Shown here piece by piece: positions 25,369 to 33,754 of a DNA stretch of 64,000 nucleotides. Made by a program: the position numbers and the translations under genes. This DNA comes from Oscillospiraceae bacterium. Its GTDB lineage: Bacteria > Bacillota > Clostridia > Oscillospirales > Ruminococcaceae. The notes under the pieces are model-generated. The model saw nothing but the letters and a program-made list of their open reading frames with translations, was not told where the DNA came from and made no database searches. The number at the start of each line of letters is the position of its first letter. Within the stretch, counting starts at the first letter, position 1. The stretch spans positions 62,001 through 126,000 of the forward strand of contig JAKSPJ010000004.1 in the NCBI GenBank assembly GCA_024404915.1. The letters run 5' to 3'.

Positions 25369-26328
25369 ATGAAACGAATCGGTGTTCTGACAAGCGGCGG
25401 CGACGCACCGGGTATGAACGCAGCAATCCGTTCTGTTGTCCGTACTGCCATCTACAAGGGTATGACCGTAATCGGCATCAACAGAGGATATAACGGTCTC
25501 CTGAAAAGAGATATGTATGAAATGGATCTTCGCTCCGTTTCTTCCATCATTCAGCGAGGCGGCACAAAGCTGTTTTCTGCACGCTGCCTTGAATTCAAGG
25601 AAGAAGCAGGTGTTCTGAAGGGCGTTGAAGCCTGTAAGGAAATGGGCATCGAAGGTCTGGTTGTCATTGGCGGCGACGGTTCCTACCGCGGCGCAGGCGA
25701 TCTTTCCCGTCACGGCATTCCCACAATCGGTCTGCCCGGCACAATTGACAACGATATTTCCAGCACCGATTTCACTATTGGATATGATACTGCGATGAAC
25801 ACTGTTATGGAGCTGGTTGATAAGCTTCGTGACACAAGCCACAGCCATGACCGCTGCTCCGTTGTTGAGGTTATGGGCAGAGGCGCAGGCTATATTGCTG
25901 TTAATACTGCTGTTGCATGCGGTGCAGTTGAAGTACTGTGCCCTGAGAAGTCCTATGATCTGGATGCAATCATCAAGAAGATGGAAGCAAGCCGCAAAAT
26001 CGGCAAGCAGAACTTCATCATCATCGTTGCTGAGGGTGTAGGCCACTCTGTTGAAATTGCTGAGAAGATTCAGAAGGCAACCGGCATTGAGTCCAGAGCT
26101 ACCATTCTGGGCCACGTTCAGCGCGGCGGTTCTCCTACAGTCCGTGACAGAGTTCTGGCAAGCCAGATGGGTAACTATGCTGTAAACCTGCTGGAGCAGG
26201 GCATCGGCAACCGTGTTGTCGGTATCCGCGGCACCAAGCTGGTTGACTACGATATCCAGGAAGCACTTCAGATGTCCAAGCCTTTCGACGATGACATCTA
26301 TGATCTTTCCAGGATCATCAGCATCTGA
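25369..26328 (+). CDS. pfkA: ATP-dependent 6-phosphofructokinase
   Basis: The ATG at 25369 follows GGAGGAGG. The 319-residue protein matches bacterial PfkA length and motifs: TSGGDAPGMNAA (about 8-19), VIGGDGSYRGA (about 99-109), LPGTIDNDI with the catalytic Asp near 127, GYDTAMNT, and EVMGRGAGYIA. The Gly in GGDGS and in PGTIDND points to ATP rather than pyrophosphate as phosphoryl donor. It makes fructose-1,6-bisphosphate, the committed step of glycolysis. It is transcribed from its own promoter; readthrough into the riboswitch-controlled operon is possible because no strong terminator separates them. Confidence 0.97.
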   Translation: MKRIGVLTSGGDAPGMNAAIRSVVRTAIYKGMTVIGINRGYNGLLKRDMYEMDLRSVSSIIQRGGTKLFSARCLEFKEEAGVLKGVEACKEMGIEGLVVIGGDGSYRGAGDLSRHGIPTIGLPGTIDNDISSTDFTIGYDTAMNTVMELVDKLRDTSHSHDRCSVVEVMGRGAGYIAVNTAVACGAVEVLCPEKSYDLDAIIKKMEASRKIGKQNFIIIVAEGVGHSVEIAEKIQKATGIESRATILGHVQRGGSPTVRDRVLASQMGNYAVNLLEQGIGNRVVGIRGTKLVDYDIQEALQMSKPFDDDIYDLSRIISI

Positions 26329-26369
26329 TTATAACTAAAATTTGTATGCCGCGCAGATTGATTTCTGCG

Positions 26370-26469
26370 TCAGAGTAGAAAACTTTGCGTAAAGTGCTAT
26401 GTGAACGGGGAGTTGTCACATGGACGAAAAACACTTGTTGTTTGCGGTAAAGTTTTCGCATCCCGCTGA
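26370..26469 (+). ncRNA. Tetrahydrofolate (THF) riboswitch
   Basis: The segment matches the THF (folT) riboswitch consensus block by block: GAGTAG after the P1 strand TCAG; P2 AAAACTTT (26379-26386) pairing with AAAGTTTT (26449-26456); the GCGTAAAGTG junction; P3 TATGTGAACGGGGAGTTGTC with CACATGGACGAAAA; then GCGGTAAAG and GCATCCCGCTGA, whose CTGA closes P1. It lies directly upstream of an ECF folate transporter gene, the usual location of this class. A short CGCAGA/TCTGCG hairpin (26352-26369) stands just before it. Confidence 0.92.
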
Positions 26470-26488
26470 GGCATAAGGGAATTTGCAT

Positions 26489-26532
26489 CACTCCTTTGTG
26501 CATTCAGTAACTGTACAAAGGAGTGTATTTTT
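26489..26532 (+). promoter_or_regulatory. SD-sequestering hairpin (riboswitch expression platform)
   Basis: CACTCCTTTGT (26489-26499) pairs perfectly over 11 bp with ACAAAGGAGTG (26515-26525), which contains the only SD (AAGGAG, 26518-26523) of the downstream start at 26533. The hairpin is followed by TATTTTT, so it could also terminate transcription. Folate binding presumably favours this closed form. Confidence 0.82.
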
Positions 26533-27132
26533 ATGAAGATAATCCGTACTTTTCGTGAATCAGCAGCTGAACTGAAAAGCACACGCTGCCTGACTGTCAC
26601 AGGCCTCATGATTGCCATTTATGTGGCGCTGGAGTTCCTCACCATTCAGCCGTCTGAGTCCTTGAAAATCAATTTTGCCTATCTGGCAATCGCTGTCATC
26701 GGCAGTCTGTATGGTCCCTTTGTGGGATTCTTTGCTGCCGGCATCTGCGATGTGGTTGGTTTTCTGGTAAAGCCCTCCGGTGCATTCGTGCCGATTTTCA
26801 CTTTGATTGCAATGGTAGAAGGTCTGATTTATGGTCTGGTTGCTTATCGGAAACTGGTTCGCAATACCGGAAAGAAGCAGTGGATTGAAACCTCAGTCCG
26901 TCTGGTGGCTGCCAGAATACTGGACATTGTAATTGTCAATCTCTGCCTGAATACACTGGCAATTTCCATGATGTATTCCAAGGCGTTTTCCGTGCTGTTC
27001 CTTTCCCGTCTCACGAAAAATGTAATTGAACTGCCGATTGACATTGCAGCAATTCTGATTCTGCTTCCGGCGGTTCTGAAGGCATTTGAAACCGTCTTCG
27101 GAAATCAGAAAAACAAACAGAATCTCACATAA
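26533..27132 (+). CDS. folT: ECF transporter S component, folate-type
   Basis: The 199-residue membrane protein has six hydrophobic segments and the FolT/ECF S-component pattern: TVTGLMIAIYVALEFL, then LKINFAYLAIAVIGSLYGP, and GFFAAGICDVVGFLVKP. S components bind the vitamin and dock onto a shared EcfA-A'-T module encoded elsewhere. Folate specificity is supported by the THF riboswitch directly upstream, which is stronger evidence than the protein motifs. Translation starts at the ATG at 26533, 9 bases after an SD held in a hairpin. Confidence 0.92.
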   Translation: MKIIRTFRESAAELKSTRCLTVTGLMIAIYVALEFLTIQPSESLKINFAYLAIAVIGSLYGPFVGFFAAGICDVVGFLVKPSGAFVPIFTLIAMVEGLIYGLVAYRKLVRNTGKKQWIETSVRLVAARILDIVIVNLCLNTLAISMMYSKAFSVLFLSRLTKNVIELPIDIAAILILLPAVLKAFETVFGNQKNKQNLT

Positions 27133-27187
27133 CACACATCAGATAGATGTTGCTGTGTGGGAACGACAATGAAAACAGGAGAATAAA

Positions 27188-28000
27188 ATGAAGCTTGGTT
27201 TTCTTGGTGCCGGCAATATGGGCACTGCTATGATGCGCGGCATTTCTGCTTCTTCCCTTTGCAGGGACGGCGAAATCGAAACTATTTTCGCCTATGACAC
27301 AGATGCAGAAAAGCTTTCTAAATTGTCTGATGCCGGGGTTGTTCCGGCAGATTCCGCTCAGCAGCTGGCTGACAATGCAGACTTCCTGGTACTTGCTGTA
27401 AAACCGCAGGTTCTGGGCAGCGTTCTGGATGCTGTTTCTCTGCGAAAAGAGCAGGTCATTATTTCCATTTGTGCAGGTATCTCTGCTGATTTTATCCGCA
27501 GTCATACAATCCCCGATGCACGACTGATTCTCTGTATGCCCAATACGCCGCTGATGCTTGGACTGGGTGCAACTGCCCTTGCAAAATGCGCCGGTATCAC
27601 GGATGCAGAATTCGACCTGACAAAGCGCATGTTTTCCACATGCGGTATCGCAGAAGAAATACCTGAAAATAAGATGCGTGAAATCATCGCTGTGAACAGT
27701 TCCAGCCCTGCATTCCTGTATCTCTTTGCAAAGGGCTTCCTTGATTTCGCAAAAAAGGAAGGCCTTGAGGATGGCGCCGCACTTCGCCTGTTTACCCAGG
27801 CAATGATCGGCTCTGCAAAAATGATGTCAGACTCCGGCTATTCCATTGATGAGCTGATTAAAATGGTTTCCTCTCCGGGAGGCACAACTCTTGCAGGTCT
27901 GGATCGCCTGTACGCAAATCATCTGACGGATGCGGTTTCAGAATGCTGTGAACAGTGCACCAATCGTGCATATGAGCTTTCCAATACAGAACGGAAATAA
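27188..28000 (+). CDS. proC: Pyrroline-5-carboxylate reductase
   Basis: The 270-residue protein begins with the Rossmann motif MKLGFLGAGNMGTAMMRG and has VLAVKPQVLGSVL, ISICAGISADFI, MPNTPLMLGLGATAL and the signature SSPGGTTLAGLDRL near the end. It reduces 1-pyrroline-5-carboxylate to proline using NAD(P)H. The SD is AGGAGAAT just upstream. It is 55 bases after folT and may be in the same transcript. Confidence 0.97.
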   Translation: MKLGFLGAGNMGTAMMRGISASSLCRDGEIETIFAYDTDAEKLSKLSDAGVVPADSAQQLADNADFLVLAVKPQVLGSVLDAVSLRKEQVIISICAGISADFIRSHTIPDARLILCMPNTPLMLGLGATALAKCAGITDAEFDLTKRMFSTCGIAEEIPENKMREIIAVNSSSPAFLYLFAKGFLDFAKKEGLEDGAALRLFTQAMIGSAKMMSDSGYSIDELIKMVSSPGGTTLAGLDRLYANHLTDAVSECCEQCTNRAYELSNTERK

Positions 28001-28039
28001 TCCCGCTGTATCTTCAGCTATCAGAAAGGTAGGATGCAG

Positions 28040-28948
28040 ATGAAATTCTTTCGCAGCTGGGAAGCAACCGGTCGCGGCATCAATCCGAATGCGCCAAAGA
28101 AAACACCGTTTTTCCGTTTCTGGGATGTTATGTGGCACAATCTGGGCAAACTGGTCACTCTGAATACCATTTATACCCTGCTGCATGCCCCGCTGTTGCT
28201 TTCGCTCATCATTTATATTGACACAAACAACAAATTCACAAACCTGATGGTTCTTCTTCTTCTGGTGATTCAGTTTATTCTGGAAGGTCCCATTATGACC
28301 GGCTGCACAAGAGTACTGCGGCTGATTGTACTGGACAAGGCTTTTTTCCTGTGGGAAGAATTCAAAAAAGGCTTCACGTCTAATTTTGGCTCTGGTCTGC
28401 TTTACTGGACCATTGATGCCTTTGTCATTGCTTCTGCTGTTGCAGGCTATTATGTTTATCCGAAAATTGCTCTGGAAAGCGGAAACAATGCAATCTATAT
28501 CCCCTATGGCATTTCCCTGGCAGTTTCCCTGATTCTGCTGTTTATGAATTACTATATCATGCCGCTGCAGGCTGCCACAACCCTGAATAAAAGCAGTGTG
28601 CTGAAGAATTCATTTATGCTGGTGGGTCTCTCCCTCAAGCAGTGTGTGATTACTACCCTGGGCGCAGCCGCCATGCTGGGACTGATGGCACTGCTGATTA
28701 TGCTGAGCAGTTACTTTATGTTTCTGCTGCCCTTCTTCCCTGCCGCTTTCATCGGCTATCTGGTGCTGTTTGTAAACTACCCTGTAATTCAGAGGTATGT
28801 GATTAATCCCTACTACGAAGCAAAGGGTGAAGCAAACCCGGAGGATGAACCTGTGGTGAGCGAAGAGGACCGTGTATTCACAGACCGGGGCGGTTATGAA
28901 GAGCCCAAAGAGCAGAAGTCTTCCAAAAAAGGTAAAACGATTTCGTAA
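28040..28948 (+). CDS. DUF624 (YesL-like) membrane protein
   Basis: The 302-residue protein opens with KFFRSWEATGRGINPN and PFFRFWDVMWHNLGKLVTLN, the DUF624/YesL pattern, followed by about five to six transmembrane segments, then a charged Glu/Lys tail (about 265-302). The ATG at 28040 is 6 bases after the TAGG of AAAGGTAGG; an ATG at 28034 is too close. YesL-type proteins often accompany sugar ABC transporters, but none is here. The molecular function is unknown. Confidence 0.85.
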   Translation: MKFFRSWEATGRGINPNAPKKTPFFRFWDVMWHNLGKLVTLNTIYTLLHAPLLLSLIIYIDTNNKFTNLMVLLLLVIQFILEGPIMTGCTRVLRLIVLDKAFFLWEEFKKGFTSNFGSGLLYWTIDAFVIASAVAGYYVYPKIALESGNNAIYIPYGISLAVSLILLFMNYYIMPLQAATTLNKSSVLKNSFMLVGLSLKQCVITTLGAAAMLGLMALLIMLSSYFMFLLPFFPAAFIGYLVLFVNYPVIQRYVINPYYEAKGEANPEDEPVVSEEDRVFTDRGGYEEPKEQKSSKKGKTIS

Positions 28949-28953
28949 TGATG

Positions 28954-28986
28954 AATCGGGCACAGCAAATGTGTCCGATTCTTTTT
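28954..28986 (+). terminator. Terminator of the folT-proC-DUF624 operon
   Basis: An 11-bp stem with one G-U pair (28954-28964 with 28970-28980) is followed by CTTTTTG. Confidence 0.85.
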
Positions 28987-29002
28987 GCCGGATACACAAA
29001 AA

Positions 29003-29030
29003 CTGCCATGAATCCCCTGCCATGAATCCC
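29003..29030. repeat. Perfect 14-bp tandem duplication upstream of the flippase promoter
   Basis: CTGCCATGAATCCC occurs at 29003-29016 and again, without a gap, at 29017-29030. It ends 17 bases before the -35 of the next promoter and may be an activator site or a slippage product. Confidence 0.8.
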
Positions 29031-29047
29031 GAATATGCATGAAACTC

Positions 29048-29076
29048 TTGACATTGTGCGCATTATGTGATAGAAT
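29048..29076 (+). promoter_or_regulatory. Promoter of the flippase-phosphonate operon
   Basis: TTGACA (29048-29053), a 17-bp spacer and TAGAAT (29071-29076) preceded by TGA (extended -10) form a strong sigma-A promoter. The leader contains two copies of the palindrome TGCCGGCA (29113-29120 and 29139-29146) enclosing a GAAT-AGG-ATTC hairpin, so the transcript starts with a structured segment. Confidence 0.82.
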
Positions 29077-29164
29077 AAATATGACAGCTTATCATTTTAG
29101 AAACATTGAATATGCCGGCACTGAATAGGATTCTTTTATGCCGGCAGAAAAAGAGGTCTGAATT

Positions 29165-30601
29165 TTGAAAAAAGAAAGCAGAGAAAAATATCTTGTAAAA
29201 AACACCACCTTATTTGCTTTGGACAGCCTCGGTACCAAGCTGATTGCACTGTTCCTGGTGCCGCTTTATACAGAAGCGATGTCCACAGAAGATTTTGGTA
29301 TTGCAGATATCGTTACCACCATTGCTATGATTGTTGTGCCGCTGATCACATTGAATATTGGCGAATCCGTTATGCGTTTTGCACTGGATAAAGATGCTGA
29401 TCACAACAAAATCATGAGCATCGGCGTTACCATGGCAGGTATTTCTGTCACGGTGGGTACCTTGATTATGCCCATCTGCATGATGTTCCCCAAACTCAGG
29501 CATCTGGCGGTTTACGTTTATGTCTACTGTATCTCCCAGGGCCTGCATACCATCGGCACATGCTATCTCCGTGGAAAGGAGAAACTGCTGAATTTTGCCA
29601 TCTGCAATATTCTGATGTCGGTGAGTGCCGCTGTTCTGAATATCATTTTCCTACTCGGCTTCAAAATGGGCATGGAGGGTTACTTCCTTGCATTTATCCT
29701 TTCCCATTTCATCGGTGCTTTGTATTCCTGTATCGCCGGAGAGGTGTTCCAGTCCCTCAAATATTTCTCCCTGGACAAGCAGCTGCTGAAGGAAATGGTT
29801 AAATTTTCCATCGTTCTGGTTCCGAATTCCCTGATGTGGTGGATTATGAATGTATCAGACCGTATTATGGTCATTGCCATGGTAGGCGCTGCCGCAAACG
29901 GCATCTATGCCATTTCCTATAAAATTCCTTCCATGCTTTCCACCATCTCCAGAATATTTGTGCAGGCATGGTCCTATTCTGCAATCCATGAAAATGAAAG
30001 CGAAGACCGGGATGCCTTCAATAATAATATGTTTGACCGCATGGTAAACTTCCTTCTGATTGTAACCAGCGGACTGCTTCTCATTATGAAGCCTTTTCTA
30101 AAGATCTATGTTGCTGCGGATTTCTACCCTGCATGGAGATATACCGCACCGCTGTTGATTGGCTTCTTCTTTATGTCCCTGGGCTCCTTCCTTTCCACCT
30201 GCTATACGGTACATAAAGACAGCAAGGGCTTTCTCTATTCCGGAATGGCAGGTGCCATCATCAACGTCACATTCAATTTTGCTCTGATTCCGATTATCGG
30301 CGTACAAGGTGCGGCAATCGCTACATGTTTCAGTTATTTTGCTGTATTTGCTTATCGGGTCCGTGACACCAGAAAATATATTGTATTCCATGTTTTCCGC
30401 AAAAATTACATTATCGGTGTAATCACCATGATTCTCATGGGCTTTTCCATGTTTATCGAAAGCTGGTACAGCTATCTCATCGGTGGTGTGCTGTTTGTCT
30501 TTATCCTTTTCATCACCAGAGACTTTTTGAAGGATTTGCTTAAAACCGGTACTTCAATCCTGAAAAAATTAAAATCCAGAAAGACAGGAAGTGCACAATA
30601 A
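29165..30601 (+). CDS. Wzx/MurJ-type polysaccharide flippase (MATE-like superfamily)
   Basis: The TTG start at 29165 follows GAGGT by 8 bases. The 478-residue protein has 12-14 transmembrane segments and the PST/Wzx-type opening KNTTLFALDSLGTKLIALFLVPLYTEAMSTEDFGIADI. Such flippases carry undecaprenyl-linked glycans outward. It is the first gene of a four-gene unit with an FrhB-like protein, a PEP-mutase fusion and an alcohol dehydrogenase, so its cargo is probably a phosphonate-decorated glycan or glycolipid. Its stop overlaps the next start by one base. Confidence 0.92.
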   Translation: MKKESREKYLVKNTTLFALDSLGTKLIALFLVPLYTEAMSTEDFGIADIVTTIAMIVVPLITLNIGESVMRFALDKDADHNKIMSIGVTMAGISVTVGTLIMPICMMFPKLRHLAVYVYVYCISQGLHTIGTCYLRGKEKLLNFAICNILMSVSAAVLNIIFLLGFKMGMEGYFLAFILSHFIGALYSCIAGEVFQSLKYFSLDKQLLKEMVKFSIVLVPNSLMWWIMNVSDRIMVIAMVGAAANGIYAISYKIPSMLSTISRIFVQAWSYSAIHENESEDRDAFNNNMFDRMVNFLLIVTSGLLLIMKPFLKIYVAADFYPAWRYTAPLLIGFFFMSLGSFLSTCYTVHKDSKGFLYSGMAGAIINVTFNFALIPIIGVQGAAIATCFSYFAVFAYRVRDTRKYIVFHVFRKNYIIGVITMILMGFSMFIESWYSYLIGGVLFVFILFITRDFLKDLLKTGTSILKKLKSRKTGSAQ

Positions 30602-31707
30602 TGTCAAATACTGTATGCAGTCTGAATCAATGTGCCGGTTGTATGGCATGTGTGGAGGCGTGTGCTGTGCATGCAATCACTGTGAAGGATTCCGTTTCTG
30701 CCATGAATGCAGAGATTGATGAAAGCAAGTGCGTAAATTGTCAGCGCTGCCATAAAGTCTGTCCACAGAATCATCAGCCCGCTTTTGCTGCCCCCAAAAA
30801 ATGGTATGAGGGATATGCAAAGGAGGAAATCCGTCAGAACAGTTCCTCCGGCGGTTTCGCTGCACAGCTGATGTATGCTTTTATCGAAAAAGGCGGAATT
30901 GTCTGCACTTGTGCAGCCGCCGGAACCAGTTTCCGCTTCCGCTTTCTGGAACAACCGGAAGAAGTACCTTCCGCTGTCGGTTCCAAATATGTCAAGAGTA
31001 ACCCCACCGGTATTTATGCCAGACTGAAACAATATCTGAAAGACGGCAAAGAGATACTGTTTATCGGGCTGCCCTGCCAGTGTGCCGGCGTTCTGAATTT
31101 CGTTGGAAGCGCACTTTCAGAGAAGCTGTACACAGTAGATTTAATTTGCCACGGCTCCCCCTCCCCGAAGATTCTGCGGCGTTTTCTGAATGAAAACAAA
31201 TTGGAGCCTGCAGCACATCAGACCATTTCATTCCGTAAAAACAATAAGTTCAGCCTATATGTGGATGGCATAAAAGTCAAGCCCAATGGCGTCCGTGATA
31301 AGTATACCATTGGATTTCTGAATGGTTTATTCTATACCGAAAACTGCTACTCCTGCCGCTATGCAAAAACGGAGCGCATCAGCGATATTACCATTGGTGA
31401 TTCCTGGGGCACAGCACGGGTGGACGAGAAAAAGAAGGGCATTTCCCTTGCGCTGTGCCAGACAGAAAAGGGTATTGCGCTGCTGGAAAGCTGCGGCCTG
31501 AATCTGTTGGATGTGGATGCTGAGGAGGCAGTGAAGGCCAATCAGCAGCTGGACCACCCCATGAAACAGTCTGATTTGCGGCAGAAATTCTTTTCTGCCC
31601 TGGAATCCGGGAAAAGCGTCGGCACTGCCGTTACGCTCTGCTATCCCAAAATCTGTGTAAAGCAGGACATCAAAGCTGTATTAAGTAAATTTATTGCTTT
31701 TTCATAA
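30601..31707 (+). CDS. FrhB-family (coenzyme F420 hydrogenase beta-like) iron-sulfur protein
   Basis: The 368-residue protein starts within the flippase stop codon (ATG overlapping TAA by one base), showing tight coupling. It has two N-terminal [4Fe-4S] motifs, CAGCMACVEAC and CVNCQRCHKVCP, then the FrhB/FdhB-type N-terminal domain with SSSGGFAAQLMYAFI and the C-terminal domain with SCRYAKTERISDITIGDSWG. In Firmicute and Bacteroidete glycan loci, such proteins often accompany pyruvyl transferases. Here it presumably carries out a flavin-linked reduction or oxidation of a glycan or phosphonate intermediate. Function is inferred from context. Confidence 0.85.
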   Translation: MSNTVCSLNQCAGCMACVEACAVHAITVKDSVSAMNAEIDESKCVNCQRCHKVCPQNHQPAFAAPKKWYEGYAKEEIRQNSSSGGFAAQLMYAFIEKGGIVCTCAAAGTSFRFRFLEQPEEVPSAVGSKYVKSNPTGIYARLKQYLKDGKEILFIGLPCQCAGVLNFVGSALSEKLYTVDLICHGSPSPKILRRFLNENKLEPAAHQTISFRKNNKFSLYVDGIKVKPNGVRDKYTIGFLNGLFYTENCYSCRYAKTERISDITIGDSWGTARVDEKKKGISLALCQTEKGIALLESCGLNLLDVDAEEAVKANQQLDHPMKQSDLRQKFFSALESGKSVGTAVTLCYPKICVKQDIKAVLSKFIAFS

Positions 31708-31734
31708 TCTAAAGCAAGCAATAGGAGGAAAAAA

Positions 31735-33753
31735 ATGAAAGCTCTTATCTTGAATTCCGGACTTGGAAGCCGAATGGGTGTTCTTACAAGCGAACATCCG
31801 AAGTGTATGACAGAGATTTCTGCAAAGGATACCATTCTGAGCAGACAGCTCCGTCTTCTGGCTGAAGCTGGCATTACCGAAGTGGTAATGACCACAGGCG
31901 CATTTGACAGCGTTCTCGTGCAGTACTGCAAGAGCCTGGACCTGCCCCTGAACATCGCATTTGTGAAAAATCCTGTGTATGCAGAAACCAATTATATCTA
32001 CTCTATCTACTGTGCAAGAGAGTATCTGAAGGATGAGGATATCATCCTGATGCACGGCGATCTGGTATTTGAAAATACCGTTTTTGACGATGTACTGGCA
32101 TCTGAAAACAGCTGCATGACTGTCAGCTCTACACTTTCTCTGCCGGAAAAAGACTTCAAGGCTGTCATTGCTGACGGCAAAGTGCAGAAAGTGGGCATCG
32201 AATTCTTCAATGACGCTATGGCTGCTCAGCCTCTGTATAAGCTGCTGAAGGCAGAATGGAATCAGTGGCTGAATGGCATCATCGCATTCTGCGAAAGCGG
32301 CGATGAGGCAAAGAAGAAGTGCTATGCTGAAAATGCATTGAACGAAATCGCTGACAAAAACATTTCCATTCTGGATGTGAAGAACAGACTCTGCGCTGAA
32401 ATTGACAACCCGGAGGATTTGTCTGTGGTTTCTTCCAAGCTCAATGAGATTGAGAACCGCACTGTTTATATGTGCTTCTCCACAGATATGATTCACAGCG
32501 GTCATATCGCAATCATTAAGAAGGCAAAGCGTCTGGGCAAGCTGATCATTGGCGTGCTTTCTGATGCTGCTGTCATCAGCTATAAGCGTTTTCCTCTGCT
32601 TCCCTTTGCAGAGCGCAAGGCCATGTTTGAAAACATTGCAGGCGTATGGAAGGTCGTTCCTCAGGAGGAACTGAGCTATCAGGAAAACCTGCTGAAGTAT
32701 CAGCCGAACTATGTAGTTCACGGCGATGACTGGCAGACAGGTTTCCAGAAGTCCATTCGTGATGAGGTGACTTCTGTTCTGGCATCCTACGGCGGCCAGC
32801 TGGTAGAATTCCCCTACTCCAAGGATGAAAAGTATCAGGAGCTGGAAAACCGTGCAAGAGCTGATATGTCCATGCCGGACATCCGCCGTGCAAGACTGAA
32901 GAAAGCCATTGCAATGAAGGGCACTATCTCTGCAATTGAAGCGCACAGCGGACTCACAGGTCTGATTGCAGAAAACACAGTGGTATACCAGGATGGCGGC
33001 GCACGTCAGTTTGATGCAATGTGGGTTTCCTCCCTCTGCGATTCTACCGCAAAGGGTAAGCCGGATATCGAGCTGGTTGACATGACTTCCCGTTTCCGTA
33101 CCATTGATGATATTATGGAAGTTACCACAAAGCCGATTATCTTTGACGGCGATACAGGCGGACTGACAGAGCACTTTGTTTACACTGTTCGTACACTGGA
33201 GCGTATGGGCGTTTCCATGGTTATTATCGAGGATAAAACAGGTCTGAAGAAGAATTCACTCTTCGGCACTGAAGTACAGCAGACACAGGCTACCATCCCG
33301 GATTTCTGCGAAAAAATCAGAACCGGTAAAAAAGCACAGAAGACCAAGGACTTCATGATTTGTGCTCGTATTGAGAGCCTGATTCTGGAGCAGGGCATGG
33401 ATGATGCGCTGGAGCGTGCATTTGCTTTTGCAGATGCCGGTGCAGATGCTATCATGATTCACTCCCGTAAGAAGGACCCGGCTGAAATCTTTGAATTCGT
33501 TGAGAAGTTCCGTGCAAAGGATACTGCTACTCCGATTGTTGTTGTTCCGACTTCCTTCAATATGGTTACAGAAGAAGAGTTCAAGGAGCGTGGTGTCAAT
33601 GTGGTTATCTATGCAAACCAGCTCACCAGAACCGGATTCCCGGCTATGCAGAACGCAGCAAAGATGATTCTGGAGAACCACAGAGCAAAGGAATGTGACG
33701 ATATCTGCATGCCGTTTAAGGAGATTATCACCCTGATTCCGGAGGATGTCTGA
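31735..33753 (+). CDS. pepM: Triple-domain protein: NTP transferase - cytidylyltransferase-like - PEP mutase
   Basis: The 672-residue protein follows AGGAGG. Residues 1-235 are a LicC/PntC-like nucleotidyltransferase (ALILNSGLGSRMG, HPKCMTEI, ILMHGDLVF). Residues 242-360 resemble a glycerol-3-phosphate cytidylyltransferase, with HSGH (254-257) in STDMIHSGHIAII. Residues 385-672 are phosphoenolpyruvate mutase, with DGDTGG (471-476) and the diagnostic EDKTGLKKNS (499-508). PEP mutase makes phosphonopyruvate, the entry point of nearly all C-P bond synthesis; the nucleotidyltransferase could activate a phosphonate as a CMP derivative, as described for PntC. Neighbours (flippase, alcohol dehydrogenase) fit phosphonate decoration of the cell surface. 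The three-domain order is unusual. Confidence 0.92.
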   Translation: MKALILNSGLGSRMGVLTSEHPKCMTEISAKDTILSRQLRLLAEAGITEVVMTTGAFDSVLVQYCKSLDLPLNIAFVKNPVYAETNYIYSIYCAREYLKDEDIILMHGDLVFENTVFDDVLASENSCMTVSSTLSLPEKDFKAVIADGKVQKVGIEFFNDAMAAQPLYKLLKAEWNQWLNGIIAFCESGDEAKKKCYAENALNEIADKNISILDVKNRLCAEIDNPEDLSVVSSKLNEIENRTVYMCFSTDMIHSGHIAIIKKAKRLGKLIIGVLSDAAVISYKRFPLLPFAERKAMFENIAGVWKVVPQEELSYQENLLKYQPNYVVHGDDWQTGFQKSIRDEVTSVLASYGGQLVEFPYSKDEKYQELENRARADMSMPDIRRARLKKAIAMKGTISAIEAHSGLTGLIAENTVVYQDGGARQFDAMWVSSLCDSTAKGKPDIELVDMTSRFRTIDDIMEVTTKPIIFDGDTGGLTEHFVYTVRTLERMGVSMVIIEDKTGLKKNSLFGTEVQQTQATIPDFCEKIRTGKKAQKTKDFMICARIESLILEQGMDDALERAFAFADAGADAIMIHSRKKDPAEIFEFVEKFRAKDTATPIVVVPTSFNMVTEEEFKERGVNVVIYANQLTRTGFPAMQNAAKMILENHRAKECDDICMPFKEIITLIPEDV

Positions 33754-33754
33754 T

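Noticed and set aside
29003-29030. CRISPR-like repeats
   Set aside because: Only two adjacent 14-bp copies with no spacer; no cas genes anywhere in the window.
31702-33174. Reverse-strand open frame of 490 codons opposite the PEP mutase fusion
   Set aside because: It is the shadow of a strongly coding gene, is Cys/His-rich and has no recognisable motif.
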